Assembly: GCF_009712475.1 (NCBI RefSeq) | Contig: NZ_VCJO01000013.1 | Coordinates: 1-64,000 of the forward strand | Direction of reading: 5' to 3' | DNA: 64,000 bases | DNA from: Micromonospora sp. CP22 | GTDB lineage: Bacteria; Actinomycetota; Actinomycetes; Mycobacteriales; Micromonosporaceae | Part shown: in pieces, positions 54,005-63,271 of the stretch | How the letters are laid out: each line of letters begins with the position of its first letter | How positions within the stretch are numbered: the first letter of the stretch is position 1 | The notes under the pieces: generated by a model | Database searches by the model: none | What the model saw: the letters and a program-made list of their open reading frames with translations, nothing else | What the model was told of the DNA's origin: nothing | Program-made: the position numbers and the translations under genes

Positions 54005-56026
54005 TCAACCGGACACGTCGGGGGTGGGCGGGGGGACACGGCGGCGGGCGTCGGCGGTGACGGTGGAGGGGCCCGGTGTCCAGGTCGCCACCCAGGGCAG
54101 CTCGGCGGGCGGGGTGATGACGCCCTGCTCCAGCGCGACGTAACGGCCGTCGAGGAGGCGCTTGGCGGCGGTCACGTCGATCGAGTCGGTGTTCTCCCAC
54201 AGGGCGGTGAACAACGCCTCGACCCGGACCCGCGCCTGCCGGCAGAACAGGTCGGCCAGCTCGACGTTCTCCGGACGGGTGTCGCGCTCGGCGTGCGCGC
54301 GTACGCAGACCGCGCTCATCGCGAACAACTCCGCGCCGATGTCCACCACCCGGCCGAGGAATGCCTGCTTGCGTTCCATCCGGCCCTGCCAGCGCGACAT
54401 CGCGTAGAAGGTCGACCGGGCCAGCTTCCGGCTGGCGCGTTCCACCTGTCGCAGGTGCCCGGCGAGCGGGCCGAACTCGCCGTACCCGGTGGGCTGCTGG
54501 CCCTTGCCGACCGCGAGCGTCGGCAGCCACCGCGCATAGAACGCGCCCGCCTTCGCCCCGGCTCTCGCCTTGCGGGCCAGCCCGGCCTCCGGGTCGATGA
54601 TGTCGCCCGCCACGGAGAGATGCGCGTCCACCGCCTCGCGGGCGATGAGCAGATGCATGATCTCCGTGGAGCCCTCGAAGATCCGGTTGATCCGCAGGTC
54701 GCGCAGCATCTGCTCGACCGCTGCCGGTCGTTCACCCCGGGCGGCGAGCGAGTCCGCCGTCTCGTACCCGCGTCCACCACGGATCTGCACCAGCTCGTCG
54801 GCGATCCGCCACGCCATCTCGCTGGCGTAGAGCTTCACCAGCGCCGCCTCGATCCGGATGTCGTTGCGATCGTCGTCGGCGAGCAGGCAGCAGAGGTCGA
54901 GCATGGTCTCCATGCCGTACGTGGTCGCGGCGATGAAGGCGAGCTTCTGGGCCACCGCCTCGTGCTCACCCACCCGCCGGCCCCACTGGACCCGCTCCGC
55001 CGACCACTCCCGGGCCACGTGCAGCGCCCACTTGCCCGCACCGACGCACATCGCCGGTAGCGACAACCGACCGGTGGTCAGCGTGCTCAGGGCGATCCGC
55101 AGCCCCTTGCCCTCGCCACCGATGACGTTCTCGTTGGGTACGAAGACATCGTGGAAGCGGGTGAGGCTGTTCTCCAGGCCACGCAGGCCGACGAAGGCGT
55201 TGCGACGTTCGACGGTGATGCCCTCGGCGTCGCCGTCGACCACGAAGGCGGTGATGCCGCCACGACGCCCCTCGGCCTTCGGGACCCGCGCCATCACCAC
55301 GAGTTGGGTCGCCACGGTGCCGTTGGTGGCCCACAACTTGACGCCGTTGATCCGGTAGCCGGTGCCGTCGGGCGTCGGCTCCGCGGTGGTGGCCAGGCGG
55401 GCCGGGTCGGAGCCCACGTCGGGCTCGGTGAGCAGGAACGCCGACACCTCCCCGGCGGCCAGCCGGGGCAGGAACCGCCGCTTCTGCTCCTCGCTGCCGA
55501 ACATCTTCAAGGGCTGTGGCACACCGATCGACTGGTGTGCCGACAACAGCGCACCGATCGCCGGACTCACCGAGCCGGCCAGCATCAGCGCCCGACAGTA
55601 GTGCAGGTTGCTCAGGCCCAACCCGCCGTACTCCGGCCCGATCTTCATGCCGAAGGCGCCCAGCCGAGCCAACCCCTGGAACACCTCGTCGGGGATGCGC
55701 GCGTCGCGTTCGATCGCCGCGCCGTCCACTTCGGAAATCAGGTAGTCGCGTAACCGGCCGAGGAACTCCTCGGCCCGAGCCTGCTCCTGCGGCTGCGGGC
55801 GGGGCCACGGGTCGATCAGGTCGAGCCGCAGCCGACCCAGGAAGAGTTCCTTGCCGAAGCTGGGCCGGTCCCAGTCGGCCTGCCGGGCCGCCTCGGCAAC
55901 CCGACGCGCTTCCCTCTCGGACACCTGGCCCGTGGCGTCGGGCTCGGACGGCTGGCCCGTCGGGCCCGACGACAGGTCGCCGCTACGGCTGTCGGTGGCT
56001 GATGGACGGTTCTCGGCGATGGCCAC
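54005..56026 (-). CDS. Acyl-CoA dehydrogenase (long-chain type with C-terminal extension)
   Basis: The 673-residue flavoprotein shows the acyl-CoA dehydrogenase core: PEYGGLGLSNLHYCRAL, FLLTEPDVGSDPARL, TGYRINGVKLWATNG, GKGLRIALSTLTTGR and LVQIRGGRGYETADS with the likely catalytic Glu. A C-terminal helical domain after about residue 470 resembles the VLCAD/ACAD9 layout. It introduces the first double bond in long-chain acyl-CoA in beta-oxidation. The first 45 residues are Ser/Pro/Asp-rich and of unknown role. The gene is monocistronic. Confidence 0.9.
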   Translation of the reverse strand: MAIAENRPSATDSRSGDLSSGPTGQPSEPDATGQVSEREARRVAEAARQADWDRPSFGKELFLGRLRLDLIDPWPRPQPQEQARAEEFLGRLRDYLISEVDGAAIERDARIPDEVFQGLARLGAFGMKIGPEYGGLGLSNLHYCRALMLAGSVSPAIGALLSAHQSIGVPQPLKMFGSEEQKRRFLPRLAAGEVSAFLLTEPDVGSDPARLATTAEPTPDGTGYRINGVKLWATNGTVATQLVVMARVPKAEGRRGGITAFVVDGDAEGITVERRNAFVGLRGLENSLTRFHDVFVPNENVIGGEGKGLRIALSTLTTGRLSLPAMCVGAGKWALHVAREWSAERVQWGRRVGEHEAVAQKLAFIAATTYGMETMLDLCCLLADDDRNDIRIEAALVKLYASEMAWRIADELVQIRGGRGYETADSLAARGERPAAVEQMLRDLRINRIFEGSTEIMHLLIAREAVDAHLSVAGDIIDPEAGLARKARAGAKAGAFYARWLPTLAVGKGQQPTGYGEFGPLAGHLRQVERASRKLARSTFYAMSRWQGRMERKQAFLGRVVDIGAELFAMSAVCVRAHAERDTRPENVELADLFCRQARVRVEALFTALWENTDSIDVTAAKRLLDGRYVALEQGVITPPAELPWVATWTPGPSTVTADARRRVPPPTPDVSG

Positions 56027-56133
56027 GGCAAACCCCCGGGCTCGATCCGGACAGTCGAACTGTTCCGCCTGTTCAGCAGGCTACCCGGGTTCGTTACCCA
56101 AAGGTAGCCACGGATATCCGCAGCGGCGTCGCC

Positions 56134-56631
56134 TCACTCCTCGGCCAGGCCGCTCGGGTCCTCCTCGTCGTCGACGTCCTCTCCCCAGCTGCGCCGGGCG
56201 AACGGCAGGACCGTCCAGAACGTCAGGAACCACAGGCCGGTGATCCCGGTGAGCAGGAAGGAGATCGGTCGGGGCAGCACGAAGTCGGTGATCAGCAGCA
56301 CCGAACTCATCATCGCGATCAGCATGAAGCCGAGGCCACCGCTGGCCATCTTGTGCGCGAAACGCACCAGCTCCGGCTTACGCCCCTGCCGGAACAGCGC
56401 CCGGTGGAAGGCCACCGGCGAAATGATCATCGCGGTGGCAGCGGCCGCGGCGAGCAACGCGACGATGTAGACGTCCCGCTGGAACGGAGTCGTCTCGCCG
56501 AAGCCGGCACTGAACGGCAGGGTCAGCAGGAAGGCGAAGAGAATCTGCACGCCGGTCTGCGCGACCCGCAGTTCCTGGAGCAGGTCGGCGAAGTTGCGCT
56601 GCCAGCGTTGCCTCTCGGTTTCCTTCGACAC
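56134..56631 (-). CDS. Four-helix membrane protein (DUF6328-like)
   Basis: The 165-residue protein has polar ends and four membrane segments: QTGVQILFAFLLTLPF, VYIVALLAAAAATAMIIS, LGFMLIAMMSSVLLITDFV and ISFLLTGITGLWFLTFWT. The opening ELRVAQTGVQILFAFLL I recall from DUF6328. Function unknown. It is encoded between the acyl-CoA dehydrogenase and the hydrolase on the same strand. Confidence 0.8.
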   Translation of the reverse strand: MSKETERQRWQRNFADLLQELRVAQTGVQILFAFLLTLPFSAGFGETTPFQRDVYIVALLAAAAATAMIISPVAFHRALFRQGRKPELVRFAHKMASGGLGFMLIAMMSSVLLITDFVLPRPISFLLTGITGLWFLTFWTVLPFARRSWGEDVDDEEDPSGLAEE

Positions 56632-56733
56632 CGCAAACCTCCGGGGGCTGCGCCGACCGTTGCTGCCGACGGCAACGCTGATGCCCCAACGGGTTCCACC
56701 CGAAACCCACTCGGCGGACGACGGCGAACCCGC

Positions 56734-57564
56734 TCAGGCCGATGGGCGGACCCGGGCCAGGATCGCCTCGGCCAACGGAGTCGGTGCCTCGTCCGGAATC
56801 CAGTGGGTGACCCCGGGCAGTTCGACGAAGCGGAAATCCCCGGTCACGTGCGCGGCGCACGCCTGCGCGGCGACCCGGCCGATGGCGACGTCACCGTCGC
56901 TCCAGACGTACGTGGTCGGCACCGTCACCGGTCCGGTCGCCGCCAGGTCCGCCTTCGACATCGCCCGGTACCAGTTCAACGCGGCGGTCAGCGCACCCGG
57001 CTGACGCATCGGATCGACGTACCCGGCCACCCGGTCGCCGTCACCGACGCCACGCAGCAGCCGACGCAGCCCGGCAGCGCCCAACGCCAGCAGCGTCTTC
57101 TCCGCCACCCCCGGCTGCCGGAACAGCAGCATGTACGCCGAGCGTGCCTTCTGCTGCGGGTCGTGCCTGAGCGCGTGTGCCATGGCAGCCGGATGCGGCA
57201 CGGAGATCGCGGTCAGCGTGCGCACCCGGTCCGGGTGGGCGGCGGCCAACGCCCACCCCACCACCGCACCCCAGTCGTGCCCGACCACGTGCGCGGCGGG
57301 GACATCGAGAGCGTCCAGCACCGCCACCGCGTCGGCGACCAGCTCACCCAGCCGGTACGCCTCGACCTGGCTGGGCCGGGCCTGTGGCGAGTAGCCCCGC
57401 TGGTCGAGCGCGTAGCTGCGCAGACCCGCCGCGTGCAGGGCCGGCCGGATGCCCGCCCACTGGCCCGAGTGCTGCGGGAACCCGTGCAACAACAGCACCG
57501 GCTCACCCTGCTCCGGGCCGCCGCTGGTGACCTCGAACCGCAGACCTCGGGCATCGATGCGCAT
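56734..57564 (-). CDS. Alpha/beta hydrolase (epoxide-hydrolase-like)
   Basis: The 276-residue protein has the oxyanion motif LLLHGFPQHSGQW, the nucleophile elbow VVGHDWGAVVGW with Asp as nucleophile (typical of epoxide hydrolases and haloalkane dehalogenases), and a catalytic His in GVTHWIPDEAP. A Tyr pair of the cap, needed for epoxide opening, is not assignable by eye, so an esterase-like role remains open. The start at 57564 (MRIDARGL) is preferred to a longer frame. It diverges from the TPP riboswitch operon. Confidence 0.88.
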   Translation of the reverse strand: MRIDARGLRFEVTSGGPEQGEPVLLLHGFPQHSGQWAGIRPALHAAGLRSYALDQRGYSPQARPSQVEAYRLGELVADAVAVLDALDVPAAHVVGHDWGAVVGWALAAAHPDRVRTLTAISVPHPAAMAHALRHDPQQKARSAYMLLFRQPGVAEKTLLALGAAGLRRLLRGVGDGDRVAGYVDPMRQPGALTAALNWYRAMSKADLAATGPVTVPTTYVWSDGDVAIGRVAAQACAAHVTGDFRFVELPGVTHWIPDEAPTPLAEAILARVRPSA

Positions 57565-57715
57565 ACCCGACAGCCTAGCCGTACGGGCGTGGCACGCCCG
57601 AACCCCGCGATCAGGCCAGGATCCCGGCGATGAACACCCCGGGTGACCTGCGAAGATCACGTTGCCGGTGGATCTTCGGTGGTGTTAGCGTCGGCGGGAC
57701 AGACAACACCTCCGA

Positions 57716-57795
57716 CAGGGGAGCGCACAGCGCTGAGAGTGCGGGTCCGCCCGCAGACCCTCCGTACCTGATCTGGGTAATGCCAGCGCAGGGAG
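57716..57795 (+). ncRNA. TPP riboswitch (thi element)
   Basis: The RNA has the invariant parts of the thiamine diphosphate aptamer: GGGGAGC, CTGAGAGTGCGG in the pyrimidine-sensing arm, CCGCAGACCCTCCGTACCTG, CTGATCTGGGTAATGCCAGCG and the closing GCAGGGAG. It lies 90 bases before the ECF transporter genes, which TPP would switch off. The 320-base gene-free stretch 57565-57884 also has the divergent hydrolase promoter. Confidence 0.95.
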
Positions 57796-57884
57796 TTCGG
57801 TCCACCTCCAGCCCGCCACCGTTCGGCGCCGCCGTCCGGGGCGTGCGTCTTGCCTGGTTCGTATCTGGACTGGGAGCGATCATC

Positions 57885-58475
57885 ATGCAGACCACCGACA
57901 GCAACCGCTGGCGCACCATCGACATCGTGGTGGCCTCGGTCATCGCCGTCGCCTTCGGCGTCATCTTCTGGGCCTGGGGCCTGGTGTGGAGCGCCACCGA
58001 CAGCGCCTTCAGCTTCTTCCCGCCGGCACAGACCCTCATCTACGGGGTCTGGCTGGTGCCGGCCGTCCTCGGCGGCCTGATCATCCGTAAGCCGGGTGCC
58101 TCGCTGTACTGCGAACTGTTGGCGTCGATCATCTCGGCCCTGCTCGGCAGCCAGTGGGGCGGCATCGTGCTGCTCCAGGGCCTGATGCAGGGTGTCGGTG
58201 CCGAGTTGGCCTTCGCCGCCTTCCGCTACCGCTCCTACCGGTTGCCGACGGCCCTGCTGGCCGGTGCGCTGACCGGTCTGAGCGCGGCGATCTTCGACTT
58301 CGTCTACTGGAACGCCGGACGCGACATCGCCACCTACCGGCTCCCCTACGCCCTGCTCACCATCGTCAGCGCCACGGTGATCGCCGGTGCGGGCGGGTAC
58401 CGGCTCACCCGTGCCCTGGCCCGCACCGGCGTCCTCGACCGCTTCCCCGCCGGCCGCGAACGCACTCTCATCTGA
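57885..58475 (+). CDS. ykoE: ECF transporter substrate-specific component, thiamine/HMP precursor (YkoE-like)
   Basis: The 196-residue membrane protein has five to six helices: IDIVVASVIAVAFGVIFWAW, LIYGVWLVPAVLGGLII, GSQWGGIVLLQGLMQGVGAEL and AGALTGLSAAIFDFVYWNAGRD, a pattern of YkoE S components for thiamine precursors. The TPP riboswitch upstream supports the ligand. The start at 57885 has GGGAGCG upstream. It precedes the ATPase and transmembrane-coupling genes. Confidence 0.9.
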   Translation: MQTTDSNRWRTIDIVVASVIAVAFGVIFWAWGLVWSATDSAFSFFPPAQTLIYGVWLVPAVLGGLIIRKPGASLYCELLASIISALLGSQWGGIVLLQGLMQGVGAELAFAAFRYRSYRLPTALLAGALTGLSAAIFDFVYWNAGRDIATYRLPYALLTIVSATVIAGAGGYRLTRALARTGVLDRFPAGRERTLI

Positions 58476-58554
58476 GCATGCCCGCCCGAGGGTCGGCGGG
58501 CACCAAACGCCGATCCCGGGGTCGGGGTACCAGCGAGCGTGGAGGGAGGGCGGG

Positions 58555-59988
58555 ATGGGCGGCGGGGTGACGTTGCGCGGTTTCGGCTGGCGGCACGCCG
58601 GACGACGTGCCTGGGCGCTACGCGGAGTGGACCTGCGGGTGGAGCGCGGCGAGCGGGTGCTGCTGCTCGGGCCGTCCGGGGCCGGCAAGAGCACCCTGCT
58701 GGCCGCCCTGGCCGGGCTGCTGCCCGAGGACTCCGGCGAACACGAGGGCACCATCGAGATCGACGGTCGTAGCGCCGCCGAGGCGCGGGAGCGGGTCGGC
58801 ATCGTCTTCCAGGACCCGCAGTCCCAACTCGTCATGGCCCGCAGCGGCGACGACGTGGCGTTCGGCCTGGAGAACCGGGGTGTGGCGGCCGACCAGATCT
58901 GGCCCCGGGTGGACGAGGCGCTGCACCGCGTCGGCTTCCCGTACCACCGGGACCGGCCCACCGCGGCGCTCTCCGGCGGTGAGCAGCAGCGTCTCGCCCT
59001 GGCCGGTGTGCTGGTGCTGCGCCCCGACCTGCTGCTGCTGGACGAACCCACCGCCAACCTCGACCCGGCGGGCGCCGCCCTGATCCGCGCGGCGCTCACC
59101 CGAGCGGTGGACGCCGACACCACGCTGATCCTGGTCGAGCACCGGGTCGCCGAGGCGCTGCCCCTGGTCGACCGGGTGGTGGTCCTCGAACCCGGCGGCG
59201 GCGTCCGCGCCGACGGCCCACCGGAGGCGGTCTTCGCCGCACACGGCGACACCCTCGCCGCCGAGGGGGTCTGGGTGCCCGGTCGGGAGATCCCGCCACG
59301 CCGGGCCACCGGCCCGGCCGGCGAGGTGCTGCTCACCGCCGAAAAGCTCGGCCAACCGTCCCGGCTGGCCCCCATCGACCTGACCGTACGCGCCGGTGAG
59401 GCGCTCGCCGTGCTCGGCCCGAACGGTGCCGGGAAGTCCACCCTGGCGCTGGCGCTCGGCGGGCTGCTCCGGCCGGGCACCGGACGGTTGACGGCCTCCC
59501 CGGAGTTGGCCGGGGTCGACTCCCGCACCGCGCCGCACCGCTGGCGGGCACCGGCGCTGACCCGCCGGATCGGGTCGGTGTTCCAGAATCCCGAACACCA
59601 GTTCGTCACCGGCACGGTCTTCGACGAACTGGCGCTGGGGCCGAGGCGGACCGGGGCGTCCGAGGCGGCGGTCCGCGACCGGGTGACGGACCTGTTGAGC
59701 CGGCTGCGACTGGACCGGCTCGCCGCCGCCAACCCGTACACCCTCTCCGGTGGCGAGGCACGGCGGCTGAGCGTGGCGACCGCCCTGGCCACCGCGCCCC
59801 GCCTGCTGATCTGCGACGAGCCCACCTTCGGTCAGGACCGGCGCACCTGGCGGGAACTGGTCGACCTGCTCGCCGACCTCCGCGACGCCGGCAACGGCCT
59901 GGTCGCGGTCACCCACGACGCCGAGTTCGTGGCCGCGTTGGCCGACCGCACGCTGGCCCTCGCCCCGCCCGCGGTGGCGCAGCGATGA
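58555..59988 (+). CDS. ykoD: ECF transporter ATPase, two fused domains (YkoD-like)
   Basis: The 477-residue protein carries two complete ATPase domains. The first has GPSGAGKST, LSGGEQQRLALAG and LLLLDEPTANLDPAG; the second has GPNGAGKST, LSGGEARRLSVATAL and LLICDEPTFGQ. Q-loop segments FQDPQSQ and FQNPEHQ are typical of ECF ATPases. The start at 58555 follows GGAGGGAGG; a GTG four codons later is an alternative. It overlaps the next gene by ATGA. Confidence 0.93.
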   Translation: MGGGVTLRGFGWRHAGRRAWALRGVDLRVERGERVLLLGPSGAGKSTLLAALAGLLPEDSGEHEGTIEIDGRSAAEARERVGIVFQDPQSQLVMARSGDDVAFGLENRGVAADQIWPRVDEALHRVGFPYHRDRPTAALSGGEQQRLALAGVLVLRPDLLLLDEPTANLDPAGAALIRAALTRAVDADTTLILVEHRVAEALPLVDRVVVLEPGGGVRADGPPEAVFAAHGDTLAAEGVWVPGREIPPRRATGPAGEVLLTAEKLGQPSRLAPIDLTVRAGEALAVLGPNGAGKSTLALALGGLLRPGTGRLTASPELAGVDSRTAPHRWRAPALTRRIGSVFQNPEHQFVTGTVFDELALGPRRTGASEAAVRDRVTDLLSRLRLDRLAAANPYTLSGGEARRLSVATALATAPRLLICDEPTFGQDRRTWRELVDLLADLRDAGNGLVAVTHDAEFVAALADRTLALAPPAVAQR

Positions 59989-60785
59989 TCAGTGTGGAGC
60001 CGTTCGCCAGGTCGGACGCGCCGTTGGCCCGGCGTAACCCGGTGGCCAAGCTGGCCGCCGCGATGCTGTTCGCGTTTCCGCTGATGGCCACCCTGGACCC
60101 GGTCGCACCGGCTATCGCGATCGCCGTGGAGTTGGCGGTGCTGCCGCTGTTCGGAGTACGTCCCGCTCTGCTGGTCCGCCGGGCCTGGCCGCTGCTGGCC
60201 GCCGCCGTCGGCATCCTGGTCACGCTGGTGCTCTTCGCGGCCGACCGGTCGGGCCGGGTGCTGTTCGACGCGGGCCCGGTCGTGGTGACCTCGGGCGTGC
60301 TGATCACCGCGCTCGGCCTGGTGTTGCGGTTGTTCGCGGTGGCCCTGCCCGGGGTGATCGTCTTCGCCACCACCGACCCGACCGACCTGGCCGACGCACT
60401 GGTGCAGAACGCCAAGGCCCCTGCCCGGTTCGCCATCGGCGCGCTGGCGGCGTTCCGGTTGGTGCCCCTGCTCGGCCAGGAGTGGCAGATGATCACGATG
60501 GCGCGCCGGGCCCGTGGGGTCGAGGCCGGGCGCAGTCCGGTGGCCCGGATGCGGCTGTTCGTCTCGACGGCGTTCACGCTGCTGGTCGGCGCGATCCGGC
60601 GAGGTACCCGGCTCGCCGTGGCGATGGACGCCCGGGGCTTCGACAGCGGGCTGCCGCGCACCTTCGCCCGTCGGCAGCACTTCGGTGTGGCCGACTGGCT
60701 GCTGATCGTCGGCGCGACGGCGATCGCCGGGGCCGCGCTGGCCGTCAGCGTGGCGCTCGGCACCTTCCGTCCCCTGATCGGCTGA
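59985..60785 (+). CDS. ykoC: ECF transporter transmembrane coupling component (EcfT/YkoC-like)
   Basis: The 266-residue membrane protein has RRNPVAKLAAAMLFAFPL at the start and the two coupling motifs of EcfT: ARRARG (in MITMARRARGVEAG) and MDARGFDSG. These arginine-rich helices contact the ATPase pair. It ends the riboswitch-controlled operon. Confidence 0.92.
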   Translation: MISVEPFARSDAPLARRNPVAKLAAAMLFAFPLMATLDPVAPAIAIAVELAVLPLFGVRPALLVRRAWPLLAAAVGILVTLVLFAADRSGRVLFDAGPVVVTSGVLITALGLVLRLFAVALPGVIVFATTDPTDLADALVQNAKAPARFAIGALAAFRLVPLLGQEWQMITMARRARGVEAGRSPVARMRLFVSTAFTLLVGAIRRGTRLAVAMDARGFDSGLPRTFARRQHFGVADWLLIVGATAIAGAALAVSVALGTFRPLIG

Positions 60786-60824
60786 CCGCCGGTCGCGGGC
60801 GGGCCACGCCCAGGAACGCCACGA

Positions 60825-60862
60825 GGCCGGGTGCGGTGGGCGTACCCATTCCACACCCGGCC
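60825..60862. terminator. Hairpin terminator after the thiamine transporter
   Basis: GGCCGGGTG pairs with CACCCGGCC and an inner GGG/CCC stem closes the loop, between the convergent ECF gene and the small gene at 60875. Confidence 0.6.
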
Positions 60863-60874
60863 CCGGATGGACCG

Positions 60875-61102
60875 TCAGCTACGCCGGAAGGCGTACTGGC
60901 GCACGTGCCCGTGCCGTTGCCCGCGTCCGACGCCGGCCGCGCCGGTGACCGGCGGCCCGGCCTTCGGCCTGTTCGGCCGGACAACCGGCAGGGTGGGCTT
61001 CGGCGTGATCGCGACATCGTCCAGGTTCGCCGGCGTGACGGCGGCGAGCTCGGCCGAGTGGCGGTCGGGACGGGACTTTCGCAGGCTGCGCTTGGCTGGC
61101 AT
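60875..61102 (-). CDS. Small basic hypothetical protein (75 residues)
   Basis: The frame begins MPAKRSLRKSRPDRHSAEL and continues with VAITPKPTLPVVRPNRPKAG, basic and Pro/Arg-rich, probably disordered, and ends in RQYAFRRS. A good ribosome binding site (GAGGAGG, 7 bases before the ATG) supports translation. No known family. A longer open frame upstream is not supported. It ends at a shared terminator. Confidence 0.5.
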   Translation of the reverse strand: MPAKRSLRKSRPDRHSAELAAVTPANLDDVAITPKPTLPVVRPNRPKAGPPVTGAAGVGRGQRHGHVRQYAFRRS

Positions 61103-61501
61103 CTGTGCCTCCTCGCTCGGTCGGCGACCGGTGGCCGGTCGACCGTTTCGTGCGGACCACCCCCTGGGTGGTCGAACGGATTCGGACTGCTGCCCGGGAC
61201 CGGCCACGGAAGACACCACCACCGCCGATGGCGGGTGGACACACGCGGACGCCCGGGAGCGCACAGGTCGCGGCTCGACGGCGGCGGACCCGGCTCGGAT
61301 AAAGGGGCGTCAGTAGCGCATGCCCGCACGCTACCAGCCCGCTCGCAGCGGGCGCATGCGAATTAACGGCAGCGGTTCTCGTCCGGGTTCTCATCGCTAC
61401 GCGACCACCTGATGACCAGCGGTGGGGGGACGACGCACGACGGGAGGGGGCCGCGATACCGTCGCAGCACTACAGGCAGACGGCGGAAGGTGGCGACGAG
61501 G
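61103..61501. other. Intergenic region upstream of gnd
   Basis: About 400 bases with no gene I can support. A/T-richer DNA around 61350-61370 precedes gnd and may hold the promoter. Confidence 0.4.
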
Positions 61502-62947
61502 ATGGCGGATCGGGCTACGGCGCAGATCGGTGTGACGGGGCTGGCGGTGATGGGCCGCAACCTGGCCCGCAACCTGGCCCGCAACGGGTTCACCGTGGCG
61601 TTGCACAACCGCTCGCCGGAGCGGACCCGGTCGCTGGTGGCGGAGCACGGCGACGAGGGCACCTTCGTCCCGACGGAGTCCCTGGCGGACTTCGTCGCCG
61701 CGCTGGAGCGCCCCCGCGCGGTGATCATCATGGTCAAGGCGGGCGGTCCCACCGACGCGGTGATCGACGAGTTGGTGCCGCTACTGGAGGCGGGCGACAT
61801 CATCATCGACTGCGGCAACGCGCACTTCGCCGACACCCGTCGTCGGGAGGAGACGCTGCGCGCCCACGGCCTGCACTTCGTCGGCACCGGCGTCTCCGGT
61901 GGCGAGGAGGGCGCGTTGTGGGGGCCGAGCATCATGCCGGGCGGCTCACCCGAGTCGTACCGCAAGCTCGGGCCGATCTTCGAGAAGATCGCCGCGCAGG
62001 TCGACGGCGTACCCTGCTGCCAGCACGTCGGGCCGGACGGTGCCGGGCACTTCGTCAAGATGGTCCACAACGGCATCGAGTACGCCGACATGCAGCTCAT
62101 CGCCGAGGCGTACGACCTGCTGCGGGCCGGGCTCGGCGCGGAGCCGGCGGAGATCGCGCAGATCTTCCGGGAGTGGAACTCCGGCGAGCTGGAGTCCTTC
62201 CTGATCGAGATCACCGCGGACGTGCTGGGGCACACCGATGCCGCCAGCGGGCGGCCCTTCGTGGACGTGGTGCAGGACCGGGCCGAGCAGAAGGGCACCG
62301 GCCGGTGGACCGTCCAGATCGCACTGGACCTGGGCATCCCGATCACCGGTATCGCCGAGGCCACCTTCGCCCGGTCGCTGTCGGGGCACGTCGGTCAGCG
62401 CGAGGCCGCCCAGCGGGCCTTCCCGGAGGCCGGCGAGAAGTGGCAGGTCAGTGACCGCGAGTCCTTCATCGAGGACGTACGCCGGGCGCTGCTCGCCTCG
62501 AAGATCGTCGCGTACGCCCAGGGCTTCGACCAGATCCGTGCCGGCAGCGCCGAGTACGACTGGGGCATCGACCTGGGTGGCACCGCGACCATCTGGCGCG
62601 GCGGCTGCATCATCCGGGCCCGCTTCCTCGACCGCATCAAGCAGGCGTACGACGAGCAGCCGGAGCTGCCCTCCCTGCTGGTGGCACCGTGGTTCGCCGA
62701 CACTGTGCGCGACGGCGTGCCGAGCTGGCGACGGGTGGTGGCCGACGCGGCCCGGGCGGGTGTGCCGGCCCCGGCGTTCGCCTCGTCACTGGCGTACTTC
62801 GACGCGCTGCGCGCGGAGCGGCTGCCGGCCGCGCTGATCCAGGGTCTGCGGGACAACTTCGGCGCGCACACCTACCGTCGGGTCGACCGGGACGGTTCCT
62901 TCCACACCCTGTGGGCCACGCCGGACCGCGCCGAGGTTGAGGCCTGA
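61502..62947 (+). CDS. gndA: NADP-dependent 6-phosphogluconate dehydrogenase, decarboxylating
   Basis: The 481-residue enzyme of the oxidative pentose phosphate path converts 6-phosphogluconate to ribulose-5-phosphate, with NADPH and CO2. It has GVTGLAVMGRNLARNLARNG (cofactor loop), GTGVSGGEEGALWGPSIMPG, the catalytic KMVHNGIEYADMQ and RGGCIIRARFLDRI, and the long C-terminal tail of the tetrameric-length type. The start at 61502 is the first ATG with a fitting N-terminus. It is monocistronic and ends at a strong hairpin. Confidence 0.96.
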   Translation: MADRATAQIGVTGLAVMGRNLARNLARNGFTVALHNRSPERTRSLVAEHGDEGTFVPTESLADFVAALERPRAVIIMVKAGGPTDAVIDELVPLLEAGDIIIDCGNAHFADTRRREETLRAHGLHFVGTGVSGGEEGALWGPSIMPGGSPESYRKLGPIFEKIAAQVDGVPCCQHVGPDGAGHFVKMVHNGIEYADMQLIAEAYDLLRAGLGAEPAEIAQIFREWNSGELESFLIEITADVLGHTDAASGRPFVDVVQDRAEQKGTGRWTVQIALDLGIPITGIAEATFARSLSGHVGQREAAQRAFPEAGEKWQVSDRESFIEDVRRALLASKIVAYAQGFDQIRAGSAEYDWGIDLGGTATIWRGGCIIRARFLDRIKQAYDEQPELPSLLVAPWFADTVRDGVPSWRRVVADAARAGVPAPAFASSLAYFDALRAERLPAALIQGLRDNFGAHTYRRVDRDGSFHTLWATPDRAEVEA

Positions 62948-62960
62948 GTTCACGCCGACC

Positions 62961-63004
62961 GGGCATCTCGCGGTATCCGGTGGATCGGATACCGCGAGAT
63001 GCCC
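62961..63004. terminator. Bidirectional hairpin terminator
   Basis: An 18-base stem, GGGCATCTCGCGGTATCC and its exact complement, encloses an 8-base loop between gndA and the convergent small gene. Confidence 0.85.
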
Positions 63005-63020
63005 TGTGACGTCAGTCGGG

Positions 63021-63206
63021 TCAGAAGAAGCGGCGGCGCTTGGCCTGCCGGGGGCGGATCAGGTCGGCGCCCTTGTTGAGCAGGCGGGTGGCCCGGTTGG
63101 GGCCACGGCGGGACTCCAGCGTGTGGCTCAGTTTCCGGGCCCCGGCGGCGGCGACCGGCACCGCGATCGCCATCACCGCCCACTGCCCGATGCGCTTGCG
63201 AAGCAT
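63021..63206 (-). CDS. Small conserved membrane-associated protein (61 residues)
   Basis: The protein reads MLRKRIGQWAVMAIAVPVAAAG, a short hydrophobic helix, followed by a basic tail ending KRRRFF. It has a perfect ribosome binding site (GGAGGTG, 7 bases upstream) and the gene is bounded by a terminator. I recall similar short proteins in actinobacteria; function unknown. Confidence 0.75.
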   Translation of the reverse strand: MLRKRIGQWAVMAIAVPVAAAGARKLSHTLESRRGPNRATRLLNKGADLIRPRQAKRRRFF

Positions 63207-63271
63207 ATGGGTTCACCTCCGTCAGTGGCTGCTGTCAGCGGTGATACCCCGTGCTGCCGCCGGCTAAGCGC

